NCBI GenBank assembly: GCA_052400625.1
Contig: JBQTGH010000005.1
DNA length: 64,000 nt
Source: Thermophagus sp052400625
GTDB taxonomy: Bacteria; Bacteroidota; Bacteroidia; Bacteroidales; Marinilabiliaceae
Reading direction: 5' to 3' (one strand)
The notes beneath the pieces were generated by a model. It was given only the letters and a program-made list of their open reading frames with translations, did not search any database and was not told the origin of the DNA. The position numbers and the translations under genes were made by a program. Shown here piece by piece: positions 1 to 8,441 of this stretch. Positions within the stretch are counted from its first letter, which is position 1. Each line of letters starts with the position of its first letter.

Positions 1-429
1 AAACTCTCCAATCCGGATCATTTTATCGTTCAGGGTAAATCACTATTGCACAGCGCTCCGTTAACCACCATTGCATTTTCGAGAAGTTGGCTGGGGAATT
101 ATGGCAAGTATATTGTTTCCATAGGACTTCTGCTTTTTGCTTTCTCCACGGCCATTGCCTGGTCGTATTATGGCGGACGGGCCGTCACGTTCCTCTTCGG
201 ATTAAAAGGGGTGATATGGTATAAACTCGTCTATATCATCGGATTCTTTCTGGCCTCCTTCACCGATACCACCATTGTCTGGATTGTTTCAGGCATCACT
301 GTGGCATTTATGGCCATCCCCAACCTTGTAGGGCTGTTATTCCTTCACCGTGAAGTGAAATCCGAAATTGCAGGGTTCTGGAATGAATACCGTAAAAGTT
401 TTCCCAATGAGAAAGTTCCCAAAAGATAG
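1..429 (+). CDS. Sodium:alanine/glycine (AGCS) symporter, C-terminal part
   Basis: The reading frame is open from base 1, so this is the 3' end of a gene starting outside the window. The visible 142 codons encode at least three hydrophobic membrane segments, including an AWSYYGGRA stretch typical of the AGCS (alanine or glycine:cation symporter) family. It then ends in a short charged tail with NEYRKSFP, as expected for a cytoplasmic C-terminus. Family members import alanine or glycine with Na+ across the inner membrane. The TTG at 46 is an internal codon and not the start. The gene converges on the ABC ATPase gene, with a 12-bp palindrome (GGGATGCATCCC, 434-445) between them. The substrate is inferred from the family only. 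Confidence 0.82.
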   Translation, partial: KLSNPDHFIVQGKSLLHSAPLTTIAFSRSWLGNYGKYIVSIGLLLFAFSTAIAWSYYGGRAVTFLFGLKGVIWYKLVYIIGFFLASFTDTTIVWIVSGITVAFMAIPNLVGLLFLHREVKSEIAGFWNEYRKSFPNEKVPKR

Positions 430-482
430 AATTGGGATGCATCCCTATTGGAACAAAAAGAAAAAGATAATGCGCTTTATGT

Positions 483-1187
483 TCATGCATGAACACGCGA
501 TTCATTCATAACATCGCTTTCCACTTTTCCGTCACGCAACCTGACGATTCGCTCGGCATACTGGGCGATATCCTCCTCATGCGTTACCAGGACAATGGTA
601 TTTCCGGCCGCATGAATCTGGTCGAACAAGCGCATGATGTCTATGGATGTTTTGGTATCAAGATTACCGGTAGGCTCATCGGCCAAAATCAGGGAGGGGT
701 TGTTGATTAAGGCACGGGCCACGGCCACACGTTGCCTTTGTCCCCCCGACAATTCATTGGGTTTATGCATCATCCGATCGGCTAGCCCCACATTTACCAA
801 GGCTTCTTTTCCCCTTTTATATCTCTCTTCACGTGCCACACCGCCATAGACCAACGGCAGCACCACATTCTCCAAAGCAGAGTAACGCCCCAACAAATTG
901 AAAGTTTGAAACACAAAACCTATTTCTCGATTACGGATCTCTGCCAGCTTATCATCGGTCATATGACTAACATCATGGCCATTCAAAATATACCGACCGG
1001 AAGAAGGGGTATCCAATGCACCTATCAGATTCATCAGCGTCGACTTTCCCGAGCCCGACGGACCCATTATGGCAACATACTCCCCACGTTGAATGGACAG
1101 CGATACGCCGTTTAAGGCCTTCACAACCTGGGTGCCCAGATGGTAATGTTTATGTAGCTCCTCAATTAATATGACCGTGTTATCCAT
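483..1187 (-). CDS. ABC transporter ATP-binding protein, LolD/MacB type
   Basis: This 234-residue ATPase has the full nucleotide-binding set: Walker A GPSGSGKST at 42-50, a Q-loop glutamine near 94, signature LSGGQ at 146-150, Walker B ILADE at 167-171 and a switch histidine in VTHEED. The length, the LLGRYSALENVVLPLVYGG segment and the short C-terminus match the LolD/MacB/FtsE-like group, which drives lipoprotein release, drug or peptide efflux rather than import. No permease partner is adjacent: downstream is the convergent AGCS symporter and upstream an independent methyltransferase, so its FtsX-like partner must be encoded elsewhere. ATG start. The exact substrate cannot be assigned. Confidence 0.88.
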   Translation of the reverse strand: MDNTVILIEELHKHYHLGTQVVKALNGVSLSIQRGEYVAIMGPSGSGKSTLMNLIGALDTPSSGRYILNGHDVSHMTDDKLAEIRNREIGFVFQTFNLLGRYSALENVVLPLVYGGVAREERYKRGKEALVNVGLADRMMHKPNELSGGQRQRVAVARALINNPSLILADEPTGNLDTKTSIDIMRLFDQIHAAGNTIVLVTHEEDIAQYAERIVRLRDGKVESDVMNESRVHA

Positions 1188-1320
1188 GGGTAAAAAGAAT
1201 TTTATTTTTTACAGCCCGTCTTTCCTACTGAAGGTCAGAGTTTACAAACGTTCTTCCTTAGATTGATTAGTACTGCTTTGGTTTAATCTACAAATTTTAT
1301 GGTTGAAAACAACTATTGAT

Positions 1321-1401
1321 AAAAGGCTTTCTTTCGGATAAAGTTTATACATATTCTTGTTGTGGCCACAAACCTACATTGTCATGCTCATTTCATACGG
1401 C
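1321..1401. repeat. Possible degenerate copy of the dispersed repeat
   Basis: The stretch shares GTTTATACAT and GTCATGCTCATTTCATAC, in the same order and at similar spacing, with the repeat at 3112-3200. The left arm is not recognisable. It abuts the stop codon of the methyltransferase gene. It could be chance similarity. Confidence 0.3.
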
Positions 1402-2199
1402 TCAGAAACGAACAACATAGTGTTGACGGGTACACTCTTTCCTGAAAAATATAATCCCGATACGGTATAGATCCATCGATACGGTGATGGAAGGATGTTG
1501 TAAAATGGTTTCCCACGCAGCTTCCATATCTGGGCTCCAATGGATGTCGTCAAACACAAAAACAGTATCATTATGAGCTTTCTTCAAACACAGCTCAAAA
1601 TAGTGAAGTGTGGCCTCCCGCCGATGATCCCCGTCAAAAAATACGAAATCCAGATGGTCGGTGGTGTCCAGCAATGAGGGCAAAACACGGTTAAAGGCAT
1701 CATTAATAATCCGCACATTATTCACCTCAACCAGTTCAAACAACCGCCGGGCAAAATCCGACAATTGACGGCTTCCTTCTATGGTCGTCACACGGGCCCT
1801 CGAATCGGGCAATGCCAGCCATAGCGTACTCAGACCGGTCCCTGTTCCCAGTTCCAAAATATTTTTAGCGCCAAAATAATTAACTAACCGGAAGATCAAT
1901 TCCCCATATTTGGCAGGAAGACTTCCTTGTTTTACAAAATGTTTCACCTTTTGACGCTTATCCCCGGTAACCGAAGGAGCTCCCAATGTTTCCGGACCTA
2001 TTGTCATATTGTTTTTCAACAACATCCGCTTTGCAGCATCAATCTTTTTAAAGGCATAAAACGGATGTTCCTCTCCGAACAACTCTCTTACCAGATAAAA
2101 CACAAATGGGGAATGAATACCATAGCCTTTTCGATGTCTCGATTTCAGCAAATATTTTAAGTAGGAACGAACTCTGTAAAAAATAATATCTCTTTTCAA
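1402..2199 (-). CDS. Class I SAM-dependent O-methyltransferase
   Basis: The protein has a Rossmann-type methyltransferase core. The SAM-binding motif I is NILELGTGTGLSTLWLA, followed by an acidic strand end TTIEGS and then DFVFFDGDHR, the metal/substrate loop seen in the YrrM/caffeoyl-CoA O-methyltransferase group. It carries a conserved N-terminal module with RKGYGIHSPFVFYLVRE. Neither possible start is ATG. The frame is open to a TTG at 2307, but conserved sequence begins only at about YRVRSYLKYL, so I place the start at the TTG at 2199 (about 265 residues); the longer form would add 36 residues of unlikely composition. The gene stands alone and its substrate is unknown. Confidence 0.78.
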   Translation of the reverse strand: MKRDIIFYRVRSYLKYLLKSRHRKGYGIHSPFVFYLVRELFGEEHPFYAFKKIDAAKRMLLKNNMTIGPETLGAPSVTGDKRQKVKHFVKQGSLPAKYGELIFRLVNYFGAKNILELGTGTGLSTLWLALPDSRARVTTIEGSRQLSDFARRLFELVEVNNVRIINDAFNRVLPSLLDTTDHLDFVFFDGDHRREATLHYFELCLKKAHNDTVFVFDDIHWSPDMEAAWETILQHPSITVSMDLYRIGIIFFRKECTRQHYVVRF

Positions 2200-2501
2200 T
2201 TCAATCTGCTTTTCAAGAGGTAAACACGTCTCAACATTTAAGCGTCCCCAAAAAATGGGGCACTGAAAATAAGAAAAAAGTAGCAACCCCAATGCGCTCC
2301 TGACCAAAAATAATGCAGCTCACAACAATATGTTCACTTAAACAAAATAAGAACCATTCAGGTAATGCTGTAGTTTGCAACCAGTAAAATGCCTTTTCTG
2401 AAACTTTTTTTTCTTAATTGGTAGCAAATAAGATTTTTTTTATAACTTAGGATCTGTAAAATAAGTAACTATCTTTAAACAAACCAAAAAACTTTAAACC
2501 T

Positions 2502-2822
2502 ATGAAAAACTTTATTTTGCTTTTAATGGTTGCAGGCCTGATGTCTTGTGGCGGGCAAGCCGGAAAAGAGAAACAGGCCAAAGAAAAAGCGGATGCCATA
2601 GAGGCTGCCAGCGAAATGGCCGATGAAGCCACGGAAGCGGTTGACGATGCTGCCGATGCCGTGAAAGAAACCGCTCAGGACGCCATGGACAGCGCCGAAG
2701 AGGCTGCTGAAGAGGTAAAAGAAAATGCTGAAGAATTAGCTGAAGAGGCCGAAGAGACTGTTGAAGAGGCCAAAGAGGCAGTGAATGACGCCGCCAAAAA
2801 AGTTAAAGATCCTACGGAATAG
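2502..2822 (+). CDS. Small Ala/Glu-rich coiled-coil lipoprotein
   Basis: This 106-residue protein starts with a lipoprotein signal peptide (hydrophobic LLLMVAGLM, lipobox LMSC, Cys16). The mature part is almost entirely Ala, Glu, Asp, Lys and Val in heptad-like blocks such as DAADAVKETAQDAMD and EEAEETVEEAKEAV, predicting one long acidic amphipathic helix or coiled coil. It should be anchored in the envelope by its acylated cysteine. The composition recalls Lpp-like or LEA-like stress proteins, but there is no sequence signature to assign a family. It is a single gene with its own strong terminator immediately downstream. The function is unknown; a structural or stress role is inference. Confidence 0.75.
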   Translation: MKNFILLLMVAGLMSCGGQAGKEKQAKEKADAIEAASEMADEATEAVDDAADAVKETAQDAMDSAEEAAEEVKENAEELAEEAEETVEEAKEAVNDAAKKVKDPTE

Positions 2823-2846
2823 AGTATTGTTGCTCAGTGAACAGGA

Positions 2847-2884
2847 AAAAGGGGCCCCATCAAATTGTTGGGCCCCCTTTTTTT
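2847..2884 (+). terminator. Rho-independent terminator after the lipoprotein gene
   Basis: A GC-only stem, GGGGCCC at 2851-2857 pairing with GGGCCCC at 2871-2877, is flanked by A5 on the left and T6 on the right. It begins about 25 bp after the stop codon. Confidence 0.9.
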
Positions 2885-3111
2885 ATTGCCCATTCACATC
2901 CAACCCCTTAGCCCCAACATTTCTTTTCTGCCACCTCCTCATCTCCTCCGAATCTCCAACGCTGTCATTTGTTTGGATAAAAGGTTTGGCCTATTTTTGA
3001 AGTTGTTTTAGGTGACAACAGAACTTTGAACTGCTGTTACAAATTGCCCAATAAACTTTATGCAATCGATGGATTTTAACGACTAAATCCATGCGTATAA
3101 AATTCATCTAA

Positions 3112-3200
3112 GTTATTGGCTGAATGGAACCAGCATGAAACAAGGTTTTATACATCATCTTTCGGGACAATCTGATCATGTCATGGTCGTTTCATTCAAT
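3112..3200. repeat. Dispersed intergenic repeat, copy A
   Basis: This copy reads TTATTGGCTGAATGGAACC, GCATGAAAC, then CATCATCTTTCGGGACA, and ends TCATGGTCGTTTCATTC. The same blocks in the same order recur at 56481-56590 and 59671-59740. The outer arms (GGAAC.nGCATGAAAC and the complement of CATGGTCGTTTC) form an imperfect inverted repeat. There is no ORF. It lies 38 bp upstream of recG, so it may sit in the recG promoter region or leader. Confidence 0.6.
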
Positions 3201-3237
3201 CATTATTCAGAAATCACCTTTAATCTAAGATCTATTA

Positions 3238-5337
3238 ATGTCTGATCTGGCCACTAGAAATATTATGTACCTGTCCGGGGTCGGACCCAAGAAGGCGGAA
3301 ATCCTTAAAAAAGAGCTTAAAATTGTCTCCTTCGAGGATCTGCTCTACCATTTCCCTTATAAATATGTGGACCGGAGCAGGATATATGCCATCAACGAAA
3401 TCAACGGGGAGATGCCCTACATACAAGTAAGAGGCAAAATAACTTCCCTGAAAATGATTGGTCAGGGACGAGGACAAAGAATGGTCGCCACCTTTTCGGA
3501 TGGCACCGGAACTCTGGAACTGGTATGGTTTAAGGGCATCAAATATTTTAAAGATCAAATTAAGCCGGATCAGACCTATATTCTCTTTGGCAAACCATCG
3601 CTCTTCAACCGCACCATAAACATCGTACATCCGGAACTGGAAAAAGATCAGCCCGGGAAAAGTCAATTTTTCCAAGGCCTTCAACCCTTCTATAATACCA
3701 CGGAGAAGATGAAAAACCATTATCTCACTTCCCGTGCCATTTTTAAACTGATACAGAATCTTTTTCAAACCTTTCAGGCATCCATCCCCGAAACGCTTCC
3801 GGCTTCAATCATCAACAAGATGAAGCTCATGAAGATCAACGATGCCATCCGATATATTCACTTGCCCCCGGATGCACAAACGCTGCAGAAAGCCTCCTTC
3901 CGGCTTAAGTTTGAAGAACTCTTCTACATCCAGCTCAACATTCTGAGGTTAAGAAATCAACGAACCTTCAGCACAAAGGGGAATATCTTCAAAAAAGTAG
4001 GCCATATCTTCAATCATTTTTATGAGCATAACCTTCCCTTTGAGCTCACCAACGCACAAAAAAGAGTCATTAAAGAGATGAGAAAAGATATGGGAAGCGG
4101 CCGACAAATGAATCGTCTCCTTCAGGGCGATGTGGGTAGCGGAAAAACACTGGTAGCACTGATGGTCATGCTCATTGCCATCGACAATAACTTTCAGGCT
4201 TGCCTGATGGCCCCCACAGAGATATTGGCGACCCAGCACTTTGAAACCATCCGGGATTTTCTGAAAGGAATGGACGTTTCCATTGAGTTGCTCACCGGCT
4301 CTACGCGTCAATCCGACCGTAAGCGAATCCATACCTCGCTGATGGATGGGTCTCTGAACATCCTGATCGGGACTCATGCGTTGATTGAAGATACGGTTCA
4401 ATTCAAAAATCTGGGACTGGTCGTTATCGATGAGCAACACCGCTTTGGTGTGGCACAACGCGCCAAACTGTGGAAAAAAAACACCACACCGCCCCATGTG
4501 CTGGTCATGACGGCCACCCCCATTCCCCGAACGCTGGCCATGACCATCTACGGAGATCTGGACGTATCGGTCATCGATGAATTACCACCCGGCCGTAAAC
4601 CCGTTAACACCACGCACGGCTATCATAAAAACCGGCTGTCGGTCAACAAGTTTATAAAGAAACAGATAGATGAAGGACGGCAGGTTTACATCGTCTATCC
4701 GCTCATCGAAGAGTCGGAAAAGCTGGATTTCAAAAACCTCACCGATGGTTATGAATATATCCGGCAGGTCTTCCCAAACCAAAACATCACCATGCTGCAC
4801 GGCAAGATGAAACCCGCCGAAAAAGATGCCGCCATGCAGGAATTTGCCTCCGGGAAATCACAAATTCTGGTGGCCACAACCGTCATCGAGGTGGGGGTCA
4901 ACGTTCCCAATGCCACCGTCATGGTGATTGAAAGTGCCGAACGCTTCGGACTCTCGCAACTTCACCAGCTCCGTGGCAGAGTGGGACGAGGTGCCGAACA
5001 AAGCTATTGCATCCTCATGACCGGATACAAACTTTCAAAAGAAACCAGAAAACGAATGGAAATTATGACCCGCACCAACGACGGATTCGAAATTGCGGAA
5101 GCCGACATGAAGTTGCGCGGGCCGGGAGATCTGGAAGGAACCCAACAATCGGGACTGCCCTTTGACCTGAAGATTTCCAATTTGGCAAAAGATTCGCATA
5201 TACTGCAACTGGCACGAAACACGGCCATGGATATCCTCGCCGATGACCCGCTGCTCCAGAAGCCCGAAAACGCCATTCTGCAACGACAGCTAAAAAAACT
5301 GGCCCAACAAAAAATTAACTGGGCGATGATTAGTTAG
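3238..5337 (+). CDS. recG: ATP-dependent DNA helicase RecG
   Basis: The 699-residue protein matches RecG in length and order of parts. A helix-hairpin-helix-like LSGVGPKKAEIL lies near residue 14. The OB-fold wedge domain follows at about 60-150 and recognises branched DNA. The helicase core has Walker A GDVGSGKT at 297-304, DEQH at 398-401, TATPIPRTLA, and the C-terminal helicase motifs QILVATTVIEVGVNVP and QLHQLRGRVGRG. RecG remodels stalled forks and Holliday junctions in recombination and repair. The ATG at 3238 is chosen because MSDLATRNIMYL leads straight into the conserved N-terminus. The gene is monocistronic and convergent with the DUF6261 gene. Confidence 0.97.
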   Translation: MSDLATRNIMYLSGVGPKKAEILKKELKIVSFEDLLYHFPYKYVDRSRIYAINEINGEMPYIQVRGKITSLKMIGQGRGQRMVATFSDGTGTLELVWFKGIKYFKDQIKPDQTYILFGKPSLFNRTINIVHPELEKDQPGKSQFFQGLQPFYNTTEKMKNHYLTSRAIFKLIQNLFQTFQASIPETLPASIINKMKLMKINDAIRYIHLPPDAQTLQKASFRLKFEELFYIQLNILRLRNQRTFSTKGNIFKKVGHIFNHFYEHNLPFELTNAQKRVIKEMRKDMGSGRQMNRLLQGDVGSGKTLVALMVMLIAIDNNFQACLMAPTEILATQHFETIRDFLKGMDVSIELLTGSTRQSDRKRIHTSLMDGSLNILIGTHALIEDTVQFKNLGLVVIDEQHRFGVAQRAKLWKKNTTPPHVLVMTATPIPRTLAMTIYGDLDVSVIDELPPGRKPVNTTHGYHKNRLSVNKFIKKQIDEGRQVYIVYPLIEESEKLDFKNLTDGYEYIRQVFPNQNITMLHGKMKPAEKDAAMQEFASGKSQILVATTVIEVGVNVPNATVMVIESAERFGLSQLHQLRGRVGRGAEQSYCILMTGYKLSKETRKRMEIMTRTNDGFEIAEADMKLRGPGDLEGTQQSGLPFDLKISNLAKDSHILQLARNTAMDILADDPLLQKPENAILQRQLKKLAQQKINWAMIS

Positions 5338-5401
5338 CGGTCAAGGGTCCGTAGCCGAAAGGCTGAATCTGCAGAAAGAAGAAGAAGCAAAAACCATGAT
5401 T

Positions 5402-5437
5402 TCAAAAAAAATCCCCGGAAGCAGCTGATCCGGGGAA
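5402..5437 (-). terminator. Rho-independent terminator of the DUF6261 gene
   Basis: On the minus strand the stem TCCCCGG / CCGGGGA (arms at 5430-5436 and 5412-5418) is followed directly by a run of eight Ts. It lies about 55 bp past the stop of the minus-strand gene. Confidence 0.88.
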
Positions 5438-5491
5438 TGAAAAATTATCTTCAGACATTGCATTATCAATACCCTGCAAGGTTAAACATGA

Positions 5492-6268
5492 TTAATGACT
5501 CGTTTCACTTGATACGCTATCGGTTTCATCATCCGAAGAGGCTTCTCCATCCTCCTCATCCTCGCCCTGCCGGGCAATGACCAACCGGTTGTAACGTTCG
5601 TTCAACTCGTTAATCGACCGTATTGCCTCATCAAATAAAGGCTCCTCACTGATGGTGGCCTGCACCTCCAGATGATTGGTCAACAAACGATATAAGTCGG
5701 TCATCTCTTTCCGCAGATCTTTCAGCTTGATCTCCGGGCTATTGGCATCCTCTTTCAGCCGTTCCAGATAGTATTGGCGGAATGCCTGATTGGCACTCTC
5801 CAGCTCGTCAATCCAGTCGGTGATCCCCAGCGTTTCAATGGCCGCCACACATTCGGGCGAACCCTTCCATTTGCTGATTAAACTGTCAATGGTGCTGGTC
5901 TCCGACTGATAATTGAGCCGTGAGATGCCCCGTCCATAAGTATTGGCCTCGTTGAGAAGCAATAGGGCAGCATCTCTTTTTTCAGCATTCGCATGATTCA
6001 CAAACGCATCCAATAGTGAAAGCAGGCCGTTAATGGCCGCATCTCTACGCTCGTCGGCTTCCTCCAGAAGGGGTGTCAGGTCGCTCCCCCTTTCGGGTTT
6101 AAAGATGGAAGTCATGAGCTGGAACTTCGACAATATCTTATCATAAAGCTCTCTGACCTTCAAAAGGTCAGGATCTTTTGTCCTCAATATCTCCAGCAAA
6201 AAATCGAAATACTGGAGAAATTCACTGTTATGAAAACGATGAATCAAAACTTTAGTAAACATAACCAA
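5492..6268 (-). CDS. DUF6261 family protein, function unknown
   Basis: The 258-residue protein is predicted to be mostly helical and soluble, with no signal peptide. Its N-terminal pattern LIHRFHNSEFLQYFDFLLEIL and its arrangement of long helices (INGLLSLLDAFVNHAN, ALLLLNEANTYGRGISRL, NQAFRQYYLERL) resemble the Bacteroidota family DUF6261. That assignment is from memory of the pattern, not a search. The C-terminus is an acidic low-complexity tail of Asp, Glu and Ser that looks disordered. The gene has its own terminator downstream, and its upstream region runs into the 41-bp repeat array. No biochemical role is known to me. Confidence 0.75.
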   Translation of the reverse strand: MVMFTKVLIHRFHNSEFLQYFDFLLEILRTKDPDLLKVRELYDKILSKFQLMTSIFKPERGSDLTPLLEEADERRDAAINGLLSLLDAFVNHANAEKRDAALLLLNEANTYGRGISRLNYQSETSTIDSLISKWKGSPECVAAIETLGITDWIDELESANQAFRQYYLERLKEDANSPEIKLKDLRKEMTDLYRLLTNHLEVQATISEEPLFDEAIRSINELNERYNRLVIARQGEDEEDGEASSDDETDSVSSETSH

Positions 6269-6420
6269 TGAATTTTTCTGCAGAGATTGATAACGCTGTG
6301 CAAAAATTAATAATTTCCATTTTTATTTTCAAGATTTTTTTAACCTTAACCACATCTTTCCCAATCTATTTACTAATTACCAAAAAATAAACTAACAGCA
6401 ATCTTTAAGAATCTTTTCTG

Positions 6421-6850
6421 AGGTGCTGCAATGTGCAGCACGTTTTCAGAGAATTTTCTGAGCCGCAGCAACGTGCAGGAGCAAATCTCAAACGTTAGCT
6501 GACCCGCTGCAGCGTGCAGGAACAAATCTTAAACGTTAGCTGACCCGCTGCAGTGTGCAGGAGCAAATCTTATACGTTAGCTGACGTGCTGCAGCCTGCA
6601 GGAACAAATCTTAAACGTTAGCTGACCCGCTGCAGTGTGCAGGAGCAAATCTTAAACATTAGCTGACCCGCTGCAGTGTGCAGGAGCAAATCTTAAACGT
6701 TAGCTGGCGTGCTGCAGCCTGCAGGAACAAATCTTAAACGTTAGCTGACGTGCTGCAGTGTGCAGGACGTTTTCAGAGTTTTTTCTGAGGCGCTGCAGCG
6801 TGCAGGAACAAATCTCAAACGTTAGACGACGTGCTGCAACGTGCAGTAAC
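6421..6850. repeat. 41-bp tandem repeat array with a hairpin in each unit
   Basis: Seven clear units start at 6501, 6542, 6583, 6624, 6665, 6706 and 6747 with an exact 41-bp step. Variant units flank them on both sides (from 6421 and to about 6850). Each carries a CTGCA-nnn-TGCAG inverted repeat followed by GGARCAAATCTTAAACGTT and AGCTGAC. The leftmost unit has a perfect 8-bp stem (GTGCTGCA, loop ATG, TGCAGCAC). Both outer edges contain a shared CGTTTTCAGAG..TTTTCTGAG segment absent from the middle. The period is not a multiple of three and the frames are broken, so it is non-coding. It fills most of the 784-bp gap between the DUF6261 gene and the AT-rich island. Confidence 0.92.
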
Positions 6851-6959
6851 AAAAAAAATTGTTCTTCCTGAAGCATTATTATTATCGGCAAAACAATTCT
6901 GAAAGTGGCTCATTACCAGTTATGTGATTTTTTTGTTATTTTAGGTAGCAAAAAATACC

Positions 6960-7028
6960 ATGAATCAAAAAAATAAAAAGCGAAACAATTTTGTAATTAG
7001 GAAAAAGGCCTTTACTTCAACAAAATAA
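6960..7028 (+). other. Possible 22-residue basic leader peptide upstream of the dGTPase gene
   Basis: An ATG at 6960 opens a 22-codon frame (MNQKNKKRNN...) ending TAA at 7028, 24 bp before the dGTPase ATG. Nearly half the residues are Lys, Arg or Asn. There is no clear ribosome-binding site and in AT-rich DNA such frames arise by chance. Confidence 0.2.
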
Positions 7029-7052
7029 TTACTTAATATTCAATTTAAACCC

Positions 7053-8441
7053 ATGGAAAAGATAGATTGGAATAAACTATTAAGCCCTGAAAGACTAAGA
7101 GATTCAAAAAGACCATCAAAAAATCCCAGTATTGACCCAAGAAATGAATTTGAAAGTGATTTTGGACGAATTATATTTAGTCCTGCGATACGCCGAATGC
7201 ATGATAAGACACAAGTATTTCCATTAACTACAGATGATAACATTCATTCACGATTAACTCATTCTCTTGAAGTAATGTCTGTAGGTTATTCTTTAGGAAT
7301 TAAACTTTTGGAAAATGACACATTTTTAAAAAAGACAGGTTTAGAAAAAGAAAAATCAATAAGAGAAATACCTATAATTCTGAAAAATATCTGCTTAATT
7401 CATGACATTGGTAATCCTCCTTTTGGCCATTTCGGCGAGGAAGCAATAAGAAACTTTTTTAAAAACTATTTTAAAAATATAAAAACTCCTCTTTCAGCCT
7501 TGGAAAGGGAGGATTTTATTTGCTTTGATGGGAATGCGCAAGGATTTAGGGTTTTAACAAAATTACAAGTTCTAGATGATCAATACGGATTAAATCTAAC
7601 TTATGCTACTCTTGCTTCCTATTTAAAGTATCCAAACCCCAATAAAATAAATAAAGGCAGGCTTTGTTTAAAAAAGAGAGGTGTTTTTCAATCCGAACGC
7701 GATTATCTTAAAAAAATTTTTGAAGAATGTAAATTAAAAAGTAGAGACCAATACAAACGTCATCCCTTATCATATTTAATGGAAGCTGCAGATTCGATTT
7801 GTTATTTAGTAATGGACATTGAAGATGGGTTCAATAAAAATTGGTATAGTATAAATGAATTTAGAGATTTTATTTTACAGTATGAATCAGAAAAAGATTT
7901 CAAAAAAATCCCAAAAGAATTAATAGAGAAGATTTTCTCATTCAAAGAAGAAGAGCCAGAAAATAAAAAAATGGTTACATCAAGGATTAATCTTATTTCA
8001 TATTTTGTTGATTTAGCACATAAAAACTTCATTAAAAATTATGAAAATATTTGTTATGGAGAATATAATAAAGAATTAATATTCGATGACGAAAATAAAG
8101 TAGCACAAGCATTGCAAAATTTTTGTAATGAGAATATATTTCCCAAAAAAGATATAATATCATTAGAATTAACAGGAAACTCTGTGATTGAAGGCTTATT
8201 AAATTATTATATGCACTTTATTTTTCATGAAAATTCCAAATATAGAAAAAAAGCTATTGGACTGATTTCAAGAAGCATAAAAAATGCTGCTTTTTATGAA
8301 AACAATATTGATACAAATTGTAACTTTGAGGAATTAAATTTTTACTATAAAATAAGAGTAATTGTCGATTTTATTTCAGGAATGACAGACCAATATGCAC
8401 TTAACCATTATCAAAAACTAAGTGGCCAAAAAATTATCTGA
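7053..8441 (+). CDS. dGTPase-like dNTP triphosphohydrolase (HD domain)
   Basis: The 462-residue protein has the complete HD metal site of the Dgt family: His70 in RLTHSLEV, His117-Asp118 in LIHDIGNPPFGHFGE, and Asp247 in EAADSICYLVMDIEDG. The family motif DGNAQGFR is also present. Such enzymes hydrolyse dNTPs, classically dGTP, to the nucleoside and triphosphate; some act in antiphage defence by draining the dNTP pool. A sampled 60-base line is only 25% G+C against about 50% in nearby glgB, and codons are A/T-ending, suggesting horizontal acquisition. Its last 20 bases overlap the next gene. It is distinct from the HD protein at 47096. The defence role is inferred from context. Confidence 0.88.
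   Translation: MEKIDWNKLLSPERLRDSKRPSKNPSIDPRNEFESDFGRIIFSPAIRRMHDKTQVFPLTTDDNIHSRLTHSLEVMSVGYSLGIKLLENDTFLKKTGLEKEKSIREIPIILKNICLIHDIGNPPFGHFGEEAIRNFFKNYFKNIKTPLSALEREDFICFDGNAQGFRVLTKLQVLDDQYGLNLTYATLASYLKYPNPNKINKGRLCLKKRGVFQSERDYLKKIFEECKLKSRDQYKRHPLSYLMEAADSICYLVMDIEDGFNKNWYSINEFRDFILQYESEKDFKKIPKELIEKIFSFKEEEPENKKMVTSRINLISYFVDLAHKNFIKNYENICYGEYNKELIFDDENKVAQALQNFCNENIFPKKDIISLELTGNSVIEGLLNYYMHFIFHENSKYRKKAIGLISRSIKNAAFYENNIDTNCNFEELNFYYKIRVIVDFISGMTDQYALNHYQKLSGQKII

Noticed and set aside
434..445. GGGATGCATCCC palindrome as a terminator
   Set aside because: It has no loop or T-run on either strand; it may be an accidental palindrome between convergent genes.
6421..6850. CRISPR array
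   Set aside because: The 41-bp units are contiguous and nearly identical throughout; there are no unique spacers and no cas genes nearby.
6700..6891. 63-codon minus-strand ORF across the repeat array
   Set aside because: It merely reads through the 41-bp repeats and has no start context or recognisable product.
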